Positions 1 through 5,568 of a stretch of 6,127 nt of DNA are shown here, in pieces. A program made the position numbers and the translations under genes. Source of the DNA: Acidimicrobiales bacterium (GTDB lineage Bacteria; Actinomycetota; Acidimicrobiia; Acidimicrobiales; Ilumatobacteraceae); NCBI GenBank assembly GCA_030833305.1, contig JAURHL010000121.1, positions 1 through 6,127 on the forward strand, written 5' to 3'. Below the pieces are notes generated by a model. That model was not told where the DNA came from and made no database searches. It was given only the letters and a program-made list of their open reading frames with translations. Each line of letters opens with the position of its first letter. Positions within the stretch are counted from its first letter, which is position 1.

Positions 1-169
1 CCAACGCACCCTTTTGTTTGTTCGAACGGTTGCCCTGCAGCATCTCGCGTCCGTTGGGGAACCATTCACGACGGTACGTCTCGATGAAGAGCCCGCGTTG
101 GTCGCCGTGAATCGTGGGTTCGACGATCCACACTCCGTCGATGGTCTCGCTGGCGGTCACCTTGGGCAT
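1..169 (-). CDS. rfbC: dTDP-4-dehydrorhamnose 3,5-epimerase, N-terminal part (cut by window edge)
   Basis: RfbC (RmlC) epimerises C3 and C5 of dTDP-4-keto-6-deoxyglucose, the third step of dTDP-L-rhamnose synthesis in the cytoplasm. Only the first 56 residues are present. The protein starts MPKVTASETIDGVWIVEP and continues with the family signature HGDQRGLFIETYRREWF (residues 21-37), then QGNRSNKQKGAL (45-56), which matches the stretch just before the conserved LRGLH of this cupin family. The catalytic histidine and the rest of the fold lie beyond the left edge. The ATG is supported by a GGAG seven bases upstream and by its place four bases after the rfbA stop, so the two genes are very probably translationally coupled. 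Other cupin sugar-nucleotide epimerases share the motif; the rfbA neighbour makes the rhamnose enzyme the best reading. Confidence 0.88.
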   Translation of the reverse strand, partial: MPKVTASETIDGVWIVEPTIHGDQRGLFIETYRREWFPNGREMLQGNRSNKQKGAL

Positions 170-173
170 GTCG

Positions 174-1253
174 TCACTCCGTATCGATCTGGCAATGATC
201 GCCGATCATCAGTCGGAGAGCCCGCGGCCGCTTCTGCGAACGGGTCACCTCCGCTTCCTTGCCGATGAGGCTGTCCTCGAGGCGCGGGATGTCGATGATG
301 CGACTGCGTTCCATGATGACCGAGTGCTCCACTTCGCTGTTGGTCACCTCGCACCCGTTGCCGATGGCGGTGAACGGGCCGATGAAGCTGTCGATGATGC
401 GCGCGTCACGACCGATGACCAACGGTCCGCGCAACGACGAATTGCGCACCACCGCTCCGGCCTCGATCACCACGCGACCGTCGAGACTGGACGCCTCGTC
501 CACGTCGCCGTCCACGCGAGGCTCGATGACCTCGAGGAGGAGTCGATTGGCCTCCAGCAACGGTGTCAACTTGCCGGTGTCGATCCACCATCCGGTCAGC
601 AGTTCGCAACGCACACGACGACCCTGATCGACCAACCATTGGATGGCGTCGGTGATCTCCAGTTCGCCGCGCGGCGACGGAGCGATGGCCCGCACCGCTT
701 CGTTGATGGTCTTGTCGAACAGGTACACGCCGACGAGCGCCAGATCGGTGGGCGGGTCGGCCGGCTTCTCGATGAGGCGGATCACGTTGCCCGCGGCGTC
801 CAATTCGGCGATGCCGAAGCGATGCGGATCGGGAACCTGCTTCAACAGAATCTGCGCGGTCGGGGGCTCGGAGCTCTTGCGCGCCGTCTCGAACGCGCGC
901 ACGAAGGCCCCCAGGTCCTGTTCGAGCAAGTTGTCGCCCAGATACATCACGAAGTCGTCGTCACCCAGGAAATCGGCGGCGATCAGAACGCAGTGCGCCA
1001 AACCGAGCGGCTGGTCCTGCGGGATGAAGGTGATCTTCGCACCGAACTGCGAGCCGTCGCCCAACGCCCCCATCACCTCGGCGCGGGTGTCGCCCACGAT
1101 CACACCGATCTCGGTGATGCCCGCGGACACCATCGCCTCGATGCCGTAGAACAGAATCGGCTTGTTCGCGACCGGCACCAGCTGTTTGGCGCTGGTGTGC
1201 GTGATGGGGCGCAGGCGCGTTCCGGCGCCGCCGGCCAAAATCAGGGCTTTCAT
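174..1253 (-). CDS. rfbA: Glucose-1-phosphate thymidylyltransferase, long form (RmlA/StrD type)
   Basis: The enzyme joins glucose-1-phosphate and dTTP to give dTDP-glucose, the first step of dTDP-rhamnose and other deoxysugar pathways. With 359 residues it fits the long-form subfamily (about 355). The N-terminal nucleotidyltransferase domain shows GGAGTRLRP (residues 8-16), lysine 23, PQDQPLGLAH (78-87), YLGDN with the metal-binding Asp107, IEKP (161-164), ELEITD (197-202) and WIDTGK (223-228). After about residue 245, hexapeptide-like repeats (VVIEAGAVV, LVIGRDARI, AIGNGCEV) indicate a left-handed beta-helix tail, as in StrD-type enzymes. The frame is open upstream to 1322, but the ATG at 1253 is chosen because the nucleotide-binding loop begins there and GAGGA lies nine bases before it. 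It follows the LCP gene after 69 bases and precedes rfbC by four. Long-form enzymes can serve other dTDP-sugars, but the adjacent rfbC supports rhamnose. Confidence 0.93.
   Translation of the reverse strand: MKALILAGGAGTRLRPITHTSAKQLVPVANKPILFYGIEAMVSAGITEIGVIVGDTRAEVMGALGDGSQFGAKITFIPQDQPLGLAHCVLIAADFLGDDDFVMYLGDNLLEQDLGAFVRAFETARKSSEPPTAQILLKQVPDPHRFGIAELDAAGNVIRLIEKPADPPTDLALVGVYLFDKTINEAVRAIAPSPRGELEITDAIQWLVDQGRRVRCELLTGWWIDTGKLTPLLEANRLLLEVIEPRVDGDVDEASSLDGRVVIEAGAVVRNSSLRGPLVIGRDARIIDSFIGPFTAIGNGCEVTNSEVEHSVIMERSRIIDIPRLEDSLIGKEAEVTRSQKRPRALRLMIGDHCQIDTE
177..180 (-). promoter_or_regulatory. Ribosome binding site of rfbC, inside the rfbA 3' end
   Basis: On the minus strand GGAG covers the last rfbA codon, directly before the rfbA TGA, and sits seven bases before the rfbC ATG. 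It fixes the rfbC start and suggests that ribosomes finishing rfbA reinitiate on rfbC. Confidence 0.75.
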
Positions 1254-1262
1254 GGGGTCAGG

Positions 1263-1267
1263 TCCTC
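1263..1267 (-). promoter_or_regulatory. Ribosome binding site of rfbA
   Basis: GAGGA on the minus strand, nine bases before the ATG at 1253. It selects this ATG over the longer open frame that begins near 1322 and would add 23 residues unlike the family. Confidence 0.6.
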
Positions 1268-1280
1268 GTGTTGGTGGGCA

Positions 1281-1294
1281 TCGACCGCGGTCGA
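1281..1294. promoter_or_regulatory. Perfect 14-bp palindrome upstream of rfbA, candidate operator
   Basis: TCGACCGCGGTCGA is identical to its own reverse complement. It lies in the 69-bp gap between the LCP gene and rfbA, 27 bases before the rfbA ATG. A CAGAAT on the minus strand (1307 to 1302) matches four of six bases of a -10 element and would place a transcription start close to the palindrome; no convincing -35 is seen. With no central spacer it is a poor RNA hairpin, so a DNA-binding dimer site is more plausible than a terminator. Chance cannot be excluded in GC-rich DNA. Confidence 0.4.
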
Positions 1295-1322
1295 CAGATC
1301 CATTCTGCCAGTTTCGGTGCAC

Positions 1323-2330
1323 TCATTGGGCGGGAGGACCCACCACGCCGGCGAAATATCCGAGGAAGTTCGGAGAATCGGCGCCCAACACGAGGACATC
1401 TTTCCCGTCGATCGTCTCGGGCATCACCGGCAACGAATAGCGCACCACACCGTTACCGGCCAAGGGCTTCAGGTACTCGGCGGTCTGCACCAGATTGGTT
1501 CCGGGATCCACACGCAACGACGCCACCGCGGCGTTCACCAATTCGCTCGTGCGCATCGGGTTCGCCGTCGTCTGCTCGATCGCTTTGTCGATGGCCGCTT
1601 GCATGAACGCCTGTTGACGTGCGATGCGACCCAGGTCCGCACGACCATCCACCACCCACTCGCCGTTCTGGAACGTCTCGTAGAAACGGCTACGCGCGTA
1701 CGCCAGCGACTGCACGGGATCGAGCGTGTAACACCCGGGCTCGGGAACGTTCAGCCCCACGTGAACGTCTCGGGTCGGGAATTCGAAGCACAGGTCCACC
1801 CCTCCGAGAGCCGACACGATCGACTTGAACGAGTTGAAGTTCACCTCCACGTAGTGATTCAAGGGCACACCGAGACTCTGCTGAACGGTGGTCACCAACA
1901 CGTCCGCCCCGTGTTGGTAGGCGGTGTTGATCCGATTCATTCCGTAACCGGGTATGTCCACCCACAAGTCACGTGGGATCGACATGATGGATGCCGTTCC
2001 ACGTTCGTTGTCGACGTGCAGGATCATCAAGGTGTCGCTGCGTTGACCGCCGGCGTCGTTCGTGTTCCCGATGCCCGAATAATCGGGGCTGGTCGGGTCG
2101 ACCCCCTCGCGCGTGTCACTACCCACCAACAGGTAGTTGACGAAAGGGCCCGAGGTGTCCGTGAGCATTCCGTTCAGCTCGCCCACTCGTTCGACATTGG
2201 CTTCCTGCTGCTTGGTCGCCACCAACAGTCCGACCGCGGTGAGCGCCACGAAAGCCAACGTGACGGTGATGGTGTTCACCCGTGGGGCGATGGATCGACG
2301 ACGACGCACCGGGGGAAGGTTCGTCGCCAT
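1323..2330 (-). CDS. LytR-CpsA-Psr (LCP) family cell-wall glycopolymer ligase
   Basis: LCP proteins transfer a completed polymer from its lipid pyrophosphate carrier onto peptidoglycan on the outer face of the membrane; in mycolata they attach arabinogalactan through its rhamnose-containing linker. The 335-residue protein has a basic N-terminus (RRRR at 9-12), one membrane segment at about 19-38, then an extracytoplasmic LCP domain. Visible family motifs are LLVGSDTR (67-74), RSDTLMILHVD (97-107, with Arg97 and Asp99), SIPRDLWVDIPGYG (117-130), NRINTAY (132-138), then ALGGVDLCF, SLAYARSRF and a late RIARQQAFMQA. These include the charged residues that bind pyrophosphate and metal. No separate LytR C-terminal domain is present. 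The start has no Shine-Dalgarno sequence; an inverted repeat and a -10-like hexamer lie just before it. It sits between birA (72 bases) and rfbA (69 bases). The polymer it handles is inferred, not shown. Confidence 0.92.
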   Translation of the reverse strand: MATNLPPVRRRRSIAPRVNTITVTLAFVALTAVGLLVATKQQEANVERVGELNGMLTDTSGPFVNYLLVGSDTREGVDPTSPDYSGIGNTNDAGGQRSDTLMILHVDNERGTASIMSIPRDLWVDIPGYGMNRINTAYQHGADVLVTTVQQSLGVPLNHYVEVNFNSFKSIVSALGGVDLCFEFPTRDVHVGLNVPEPGCYTLDPVQSLAYARSRFYETFQNGEWVVDGRADLGRIARQQAFMQAAIDKAIEQTTANPMRTSELVNAAVASLRVDPGTNLVQTAEYLKPLAGNGVVRYSLPVMPETIDGKDVLVLGADSPNFLGYFAGVVGPPAQ

Positions 2331-2331
2331 G

Positions 2332-2349
2332 CAACGAAACTATTCGTTG
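2332..2349. promoter_or_regulatory. 18-bp inverted repeat over a possible leaderless promoter of the LCP gene
   Basis: CAACGAA and TTCGTTG form a perfect 7-bp inverted repeat around a 4-base centre, ending one base before the LCP ATG. Inside it, on the minus strand, TAGTTT (2342 to 2337) keeps the conserved T1, A2 and T6 of a -10 element and stands six bases before the ATG, the spacing seen in leaderless actinobacterial genes. No Shine-Dalgarno sequence is present, which agrees with a leaderless start. No clear -35 is visible. The repeat may be an operator covering the -10; if it is transcribed instead, it would form a hairpin touching the start codon. Confidence 0.45.
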
Positions 2350-2402
2350 TGCGCGATGGGATTCGGTCATACCCCGCACCTGCGACAACCTCGCGCGAAA
2401 TG

Positions 2403-3203
2403 TCAGCGAAGATGCACGACGTCACCCACGTCGAGACGATGCGTCACACCGCACGAGTCGAGAACGACCAGTCGGCCGTCATCTTCCACGTCGATGGCGC
2501 GACCCTCGACGATTCGATCGTTCGGCAACTCCACGCGCACGTCGCGCCCGATGGTGGACAGACCTTGGCGGTAGCGCGCGTGCAGTTCGTGGTCCGACAA
2601 CCCCGACAGTTCGTCGAGCGCCCCGAGTAGAGCCACCAACACCTCGTCACGACCCACGGCACGCGGCGCCAGCGCCGACAGACATGCCGCCCCGTCGGGG
2701 GCCCACCCCACGTTGAGCCCCAGTCCCACCACCACGAACGTCGGTCGCGGTGGAACGCTCTGCGCTGGGCCCGCCGTCGACAAGATGCCGGCCAGTTTCG
2801 CACCAGACACCAGAAGGTCGTTCGGCCACTTCACGTCTGGGGTCACCCCGGCTATCCGCGCGCTGGCCTCGGCTGCGGCCAGGGCCACGGCGTGTGTCAG
2901 GGCATGCGGGTACTGCGGAACATTCCGAAAAAGCACGCTGACCAGCAGGTTTTCGCTCGATGGGGCCTCCCAACGCCGGTCCAGTCGCCCCCGACCCGCC
3001 GTTTGGTGGTCGGCCACCAACACCAGACGGTCGGGAGCCCCCGCCCGGGCGGCGGCCAAAAGGTCGTCGTTCGTGCTCCCCGTGGAGGCCGTCCACCGAA
3101 CATTCCAACCCCCCGTGACGACGACCTCGGAGCGGAAAATCGCCACCGGATGTGGCACCCCGGGAAGGTTTGCGTCGTTCGAGGTGGCATTCGGGGTGTC
3201 CAT
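2403..3203 (-). CDS. birA: Biotin--[acetyl-CoA-carboxylase] ligase, without DNA-binding domain
   Basis: The enzyme makes biotinyl-AMP and transfers biotin to the lysine of the carrier domain of biotin-dependent carboxylases, in the cytoplasm. The 266-residue protein shows the catalytic signatures in order: GSTN (residues 42-45), QTAGRGRLDRRW (67-78, the biotinyl-AMP loop), KWPND (125-129), KLAGIL with the conserved Lys136, and GLGLNVGW (160-167). A small SH3-like C-terminal domain follows (GRDVRVELPNDRIVEGRAI onwards). There is no N-terminal winged helix, so unlike the E. coli protein it should not act as a repressor itself. The frame runs open to 3347, but the extra residues are unlike the family and would cover the start of the neighbouring carboxylase; the ATG at 3203 is preferred although it has no good Shine-Dalgarno sequence. 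It is divergent from the carboxylase gene, whose product is its probable substrate, and is followed by the LCP gene. Confidence 0.92.
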   Translation of the reverse strand: MDTPNATSNDANLPGVPHPVAIFRSEVVVTGGWNVRWTASTGSTNDDLLAAARAGAPDRLVLVADHQTAGRGRLDRRWEAPSSENLLVSVLFRNVPQYPHALTHAVALAAAEASARIAGVTPDVKWPNDLLVSGAKLAGILSTAGPAQSVPPRPTFVVVGLGLNVGWAPDGAACLSALAPRAVGRDEVLVALLGALDELSGLSDHELHARYRQGLSTIGRDVRVELPNDRIVEGRAIDVEDDGRLVVLDSCGVTHRLDVGDVVHLR

Positions 3204-3206
3204 CCC

Positions 3207-3218
3207 GACAACATTGTC
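3207..3218. promoter_or_regulatory. Symmetric element in the 19-bp birA / carboxylase gap
   Basis: GACAA and TTGTC form an inverted repeat with two central bases, the axis lying between 3212 and 3213. The two start codons (A of the birA ATG at 3203, G of the carboxylase GTG at 3223) are 20 bases apart and their midpoint is 3213, so the element is centred between them. Overlapping -10-like hexamers can be read on both strands: CATTGT (3212-3217) on plus and CAATGT (3216 to 3211) on minus. Both keep A2 and T6 but match poorly elsewhere. It could be a shared operator or a bidirectional leaderless promoter. The 5-bp arms are short, so chance is possible. Confidence 0.35.
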
Positions 3219-3222
3219 ACTT

Positions 3223-5004
3223 GTGCCCCTCAAACCACTGACGAAGATCCTGATTGCCAACCGCGGAGAGATCGCCGTACGCGTGATCCGAGCCGCCCGA
3301 GAGATGGGCATCGCCACGGTCGCGGTGTATTCCGAACTCGATCGCAATGCGCTCCACGTGCGTCTGGCCGACGAGGCGTACGCCCTCGGTGGACAGACCG
3401 CGGCCGAGAGTTACCTCAACACCGAGGCCATCCTCGACGCGATCCGCAAGAGCGGCGCCGACGGTGTGCACCCCGGCTACGGCTTCTTCAGCGAGAATGC
3501 CGACTTCGCCGAAGCCATCACCCAGATGGGTGTGGCGTTCATCGGACCGCCGCCCGACGCCATCCGCGAGATGGGCGACAAGGTCTCCAGCCGAAAGGCC
3601 GCCTTGCGCGGTGACTGCCCCATCGTTCCGGGCACCACCGAGTTCGTCACCACCGCCGCCGAGATCGCCGACTTCGGCAAGAAGTTCGGGTTCCCCATCG
3701 CCATCAAGGCCGCCTTCGGTGGCGGCGGTCGCGGCATGAAGGTCGTGCGCAGCGCCGAGGAAGTTCAAGAGGCCATGGACAGCGCCCAGCGCGAGGCCAA
3801 GGCATTCTTCGGTCGCGACGAGATCTACGTCGAGAAGTACCTCACGTGGCCGCGTCACGTCGAGGTGCAGATCGTCGGCGACCAGCACGGCAATTACGCC
3901 TGGGTCAGCACGCGCGACTGCTCGGCGCAGCGTCGTCACCAGAAGCTGGTCGAAGAGGCCCCGGCCGTGGCCATGGGCGAGGGCATCGAAGAAGCCATGG
4001 GCGAGGCCGCCATCAAGGCCGCCCGCGCCGTCGGATACTTCAACGCTGGCACGGTCGAATTCATCTACCAGGACGGCGAGTTCTTCTTCCTCGAGATGAA
4101 CACGCGCCTGCAGGTGGAGCACCCGGTCTCCGAGGTGATCACCGGCATCGACCTGGTGGAGTGGCAGATCCGTGTCGCCGGCGGCGAGACCTTGCCGATG
4201 ACCCAGGAGCAGGTGGCGGCACGTCGCAACGGACACGGCATCGAGATTCGCATCAACGCCGAGAATCCCGCCGGCGGAAAGTTCCTGCCCTCGCCCGGAA
4301 AGATCACCAAACTCGTTCCCTCCGACGGATTCGGTGTGCGCTTCGACTCGGGTTACGAGAGCGGCGACGAGATCAGCCAGTACTACGACAACTTGGTGGG
4401 CAAGCTCATCGTGTGGGGCAAGGACCGCCCCACGGCCATCGCGCGCACCATTCGCGCGTTGGAAGAGATGGTCGTCGAGGGTGTGGCCACCACGATTCCG
4501 GCCGACCTCGCCATTCTGCGCCACCCGGATTTCGCCGCGATGAAGCACTCCACGAAGTGGGTGGAAGAGGTGCTCGACCTGTCGGGCATCGAGGCCCCCA
4601 AGGCGCCCGCCGGTGACGGTGACGACGCCGAGCCGTTGGTGCGTCGCAACACCACGGTGGAAGTGAACGGCAAGCGCTTCGACGTGGCCATGTGGGTTCC
4701 CGAGCAGACCGCGGTCGTGGCCAGCGCCGGTGCCGCCAAGGCATCCAAGCCCAAGCGCGCCGCCGGTGGCGGTGCGGGTGGCGGTGCGGGCTCCGGTCAG
4801 GTGGCCGTGCCGATGCAGGGAACCATCGTGAAGGTGCTCGTCGAGGTGGGCCAGGACGTCGAAGCCGGTCAAGCGGTGGTGGTTCTGGAAGCCATGAAGA
4901 TGGAGAACCAGATCCTGGCCGAGAAGAGCGGCAAGGTGTCCGAGGTGAAGGTGAAGGCCGGCGACACCGTGGGCTCCGGCGACGTCGTCGTCGTCATCGC
5001 CTGA
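3223..5004 (+). CDS. accA3: Acyl-CoA carboxylase alpha subunit: biotin carboxylase fused to biotin carboxyl carrier
   Basis: The alpha subunit of an acetyl-/propionyl-type acyl-CoA carboxylase uses ATP and bicarbonate to carboxylate its own biotin; a separate beta subunit, absent here, passes the carboxyl group to acyl-CoA to make malonyl- or methylmalonyl-CoA. In the 593-residue protein, ILIANRGEIAVRVIRAAREMG opens the biotin carboxylase domain; its ATP-grasp part has GGGGRGMK (166-173), DCSAQRRHQKLVEEAP and EMNTRLQVEHP (291-301), where Arg295 and Glu299 correspond to E. coli AccC Arg292 and Glu296. INAENP marks the carboxylase C-terminal region. A beta-strand segment (VEVNGKRFDVAMWVP) and an Ala/Gly/Lys linker lead to the biotinyl domain with EAMKMEN, biotin on Lys559. 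Upstream in-frame sequence is birA antisense. GTG 3223 fits the family start; TTG 3214 is the alternative. Neither has a Shine-Dalgarno sequence, suggesting leaderless translation. The symbol follows mycobacterial naming; preference for acetyl- or propionyl-CoA cannot be read here. Confidence 0.95.
   Translation: MPLKPLTKILIANRGEIAVRVIRAAREMGIATVAVYSELDRNALHVRLADEAYALGGQTAAESYLNTEAILDAIRKSGADGVHPGYGFFSENADFAEAITQMGVAFIGPPPDAIREMGDKVSSRKAALRGDCPIVPGTTEFVTTAAEIADFGKKFGFPIAIKAAFGGGGRGMKVVRSAEEVQEAMDSAQREAKAFFGRDEIYVEKYLTWPRHVEVQIVGDQHGNYAWVSTRDCSAQRRHQKLVEEAPAVAMGEGIEEAMGEAAIKAARAVGYFNAGTVEFIYQDGEFFFLEMNTRLQVEHPVSEVITGIDLVEWQIRVAGGETLPMTQEQVAARRNGHGIEIRINAENPAGGKFLPSPGKITKLVPSDGFGVRFDSGYESGDEISQYYDNLVGKLIVWGKDRPTAIARTIRALEEMVVEGVATTIPADLAILRHPDFAAMKHSTKWVEEVLDLSGIEAPKAPAGDGDDAEPLVRRNTTVEVNGKRFDVAMWVPEQTAVVASAGAAKASKPKRAAGGGAGGGAGSGQVAVPMQGTIVKVLVEVGQDVEAGQAVVVLEAMKMENQILAEKSGKVSEVKVKAGDTVGSGDVVVVIA
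4765..4788 (+). repeat. 12-bp perfect tandem duplication in the carboxylase linker
   Basis: GGTGGCGGTGCG occurs twice back to back, in frame, encoding GGGA-GGGA within the flexible linker between the carboxylase region and the biotin carrier domain. It looks like a recent slippage duplication. The unit is a multiple of three, so copy-number changes would alter linker length without breaking the gene. Confidence 0.85.
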
Positions 5005-5006
5005 CC

Positions 5007-5058
5007 CGATCTGGGTACGGAAAGTGACCGTTTCCGGCTACTTGGGTGACCCAGATCG
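5007..5058 (+). promoter_or_regulatory. Nested inverted repeats between the carboxylase and SnoaL-like genes
   Basis: CGATCTGGGT (5007-5016) and ACCCAGATCG (5049-5058) are exact reverse complements, giving a 10-bp stem that starts two bases after the carboxylase stop and ends three bases before the next ATG. Inside, CGGAAA (5018-5023) and TTTCCG (5031-5036) form a second perfect stem with a 7-base loop. The 3' outer arm can alternatively pair with TTGGG at 5042-5046, and GGGTGA at 5044-5049 is the only Shine-Dalgarno-like sequence. No U-tract follows, so an ordinary intrinsic terminator is unlikely. It may be a leader structure tuning translation of the downstream gene, a transcript-end stabiliser for the carboxylase message, or a protein-binding site. 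Confidence 0.5.
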
Positions 5059-5061
5059 ATC

Positions 5062-5562
5062 ATGAATGTCGATGATCTCGTGGCGCGCGAGCGGATTCGC
5101 GATGTGATCCATCGCTACGCCCGTGGCGTCGATCGTCGTGACTACGACCTGGTGCGCTCGTGCTACCACCCCAGTGCCACCGATGATCACGGTTCCTACA
5201 AAGGTGACGTCGACGGGTTCATCCCCTGGCTCGAGCGCCAGTTGGCACGTTGGTCGGTGACCTCGCACACCATGGCCAACGTCCTCATCGAACTGCACGG
5301 CGATCGGGCCCGCGTGGAGACCTACGCCGTCGCGTATCACCGCACGAATCCGCGAGAGAACAAACCCCTGCAGGACGTCACCGCCGGCGTTCGCTACGTG
5401 GACGACATGACCAACGTCGACGGCACATGGGCTATCTCGCGTCGGGTGGTGGTGAGCGACTGGGTGCGTGTGGACGACGTGCCCGACGGATCCGTCAACC
5501 CCGATGATCCCTACGTGAAGCCCCGGCCGTTCCCGCACGACGAGGTCTATCGACCGCTCTGA
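5062..5562 (+). CDS. SnoaL-like / NTF2-fold domain protein of unknown substrate
   Basis: The 166-residue protein is a single cone-shaped NTF2-like domain of the SnoaL_4 type, common in several copies in actinobacteria, often near lipid, steroid or aromatic metabolism genes. Seen in the sequence: an N-terminal helix ending IRDVIHRYARGVDRRDYD (residues 12-29), then SCYHPSATDDHGSYKG (33-48), SHTMAN (68-73) and beta strands ending ISRRVVVSDWV. Tyr19, Asp24, His36, Asp42, His43 and His69 are the positions likely to line the pocket; Asp-His pairs of this kind serve in dehydratases and isomerases of the fold, but the reaction here is unknown. The ATG at 5062 matches the usual family start. The gene is 57 bases downstream of the carboxylase in the same direction, so co-transcription is possible, though an unusual inverted-repeat leader lies between them. 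No signal peptide or membrane segment is seen, so it should be cytoplasmic. Confidence 0.85.
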   Translation: MNVDDLVARERIRDVIHRYARGVDRRDYDLVRSCYHPSATDDHGSYKGDVDGFIPWLERQLARWSVTSHTMANVLIELHGDRARVETYAVAYHRTNPRENKPLQDVTAGVRYVDDMTNVDGTWAISRRVVVSDWVRVDDVPDGSVNPDDPYVKPRPFPHDEVYRPL

Positions 5563-5568
5563 ATCACC

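Noticed and set aside
2391..2398. TCGCGCGA palindrome just after the birA stop, considered as part of a terminator.
   Set aside because: It is only 8 bp with no loop and no following T-run, and such short palindromes are common in GC-rich DNA.
114..2630. An 838-residue open frame on the plus strand.
   Set aside because: It is the in-register antisense of rfbA, the LCP gene and birA. Its His/Arg/Val-rich translation shows no domain, and its openness is explained by codon bias.
3207..3218. Classical BirA-type or BioQ-type biotin operator.
   Set aside because: The sequence does not resemble the BirA operator (TTGTAAACC-type arms with a long spacer), and this BirA has no DNA-binding domain; BioQ control cannot be asserted from these short arms.
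2713..3222. N-terminal extension of the carboxylase frame upstream of 3223.
   Set aside because: It runs through birA in antisense, and the extra 170 residues have no counterpart in the biotin carboxylase family.
3217..4872. A 551-residue open frame on the minus strand.
   Set aside because: It is the antisense of the carboxylase gene, with a Leu/His/Gly/Asp-rich translation lacking any recognisable motif; the sense strand has unmistakable carboxylase motifs.
5007..5058. Reading the nested repeats as a plain intrinsic terminator of the carboxylase gene.
   Set aside because: No U-tract follows and the structure runs to within three bases of the next start codon, which suits a leader structure better.
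5038..5538. A 166-residue minus-strand frame opposite the SnoaL-like gene.
   Set aside because: The plus-strand product has clear NTF2-fold motifs; the antisense product is His/Val-rich with no motif.
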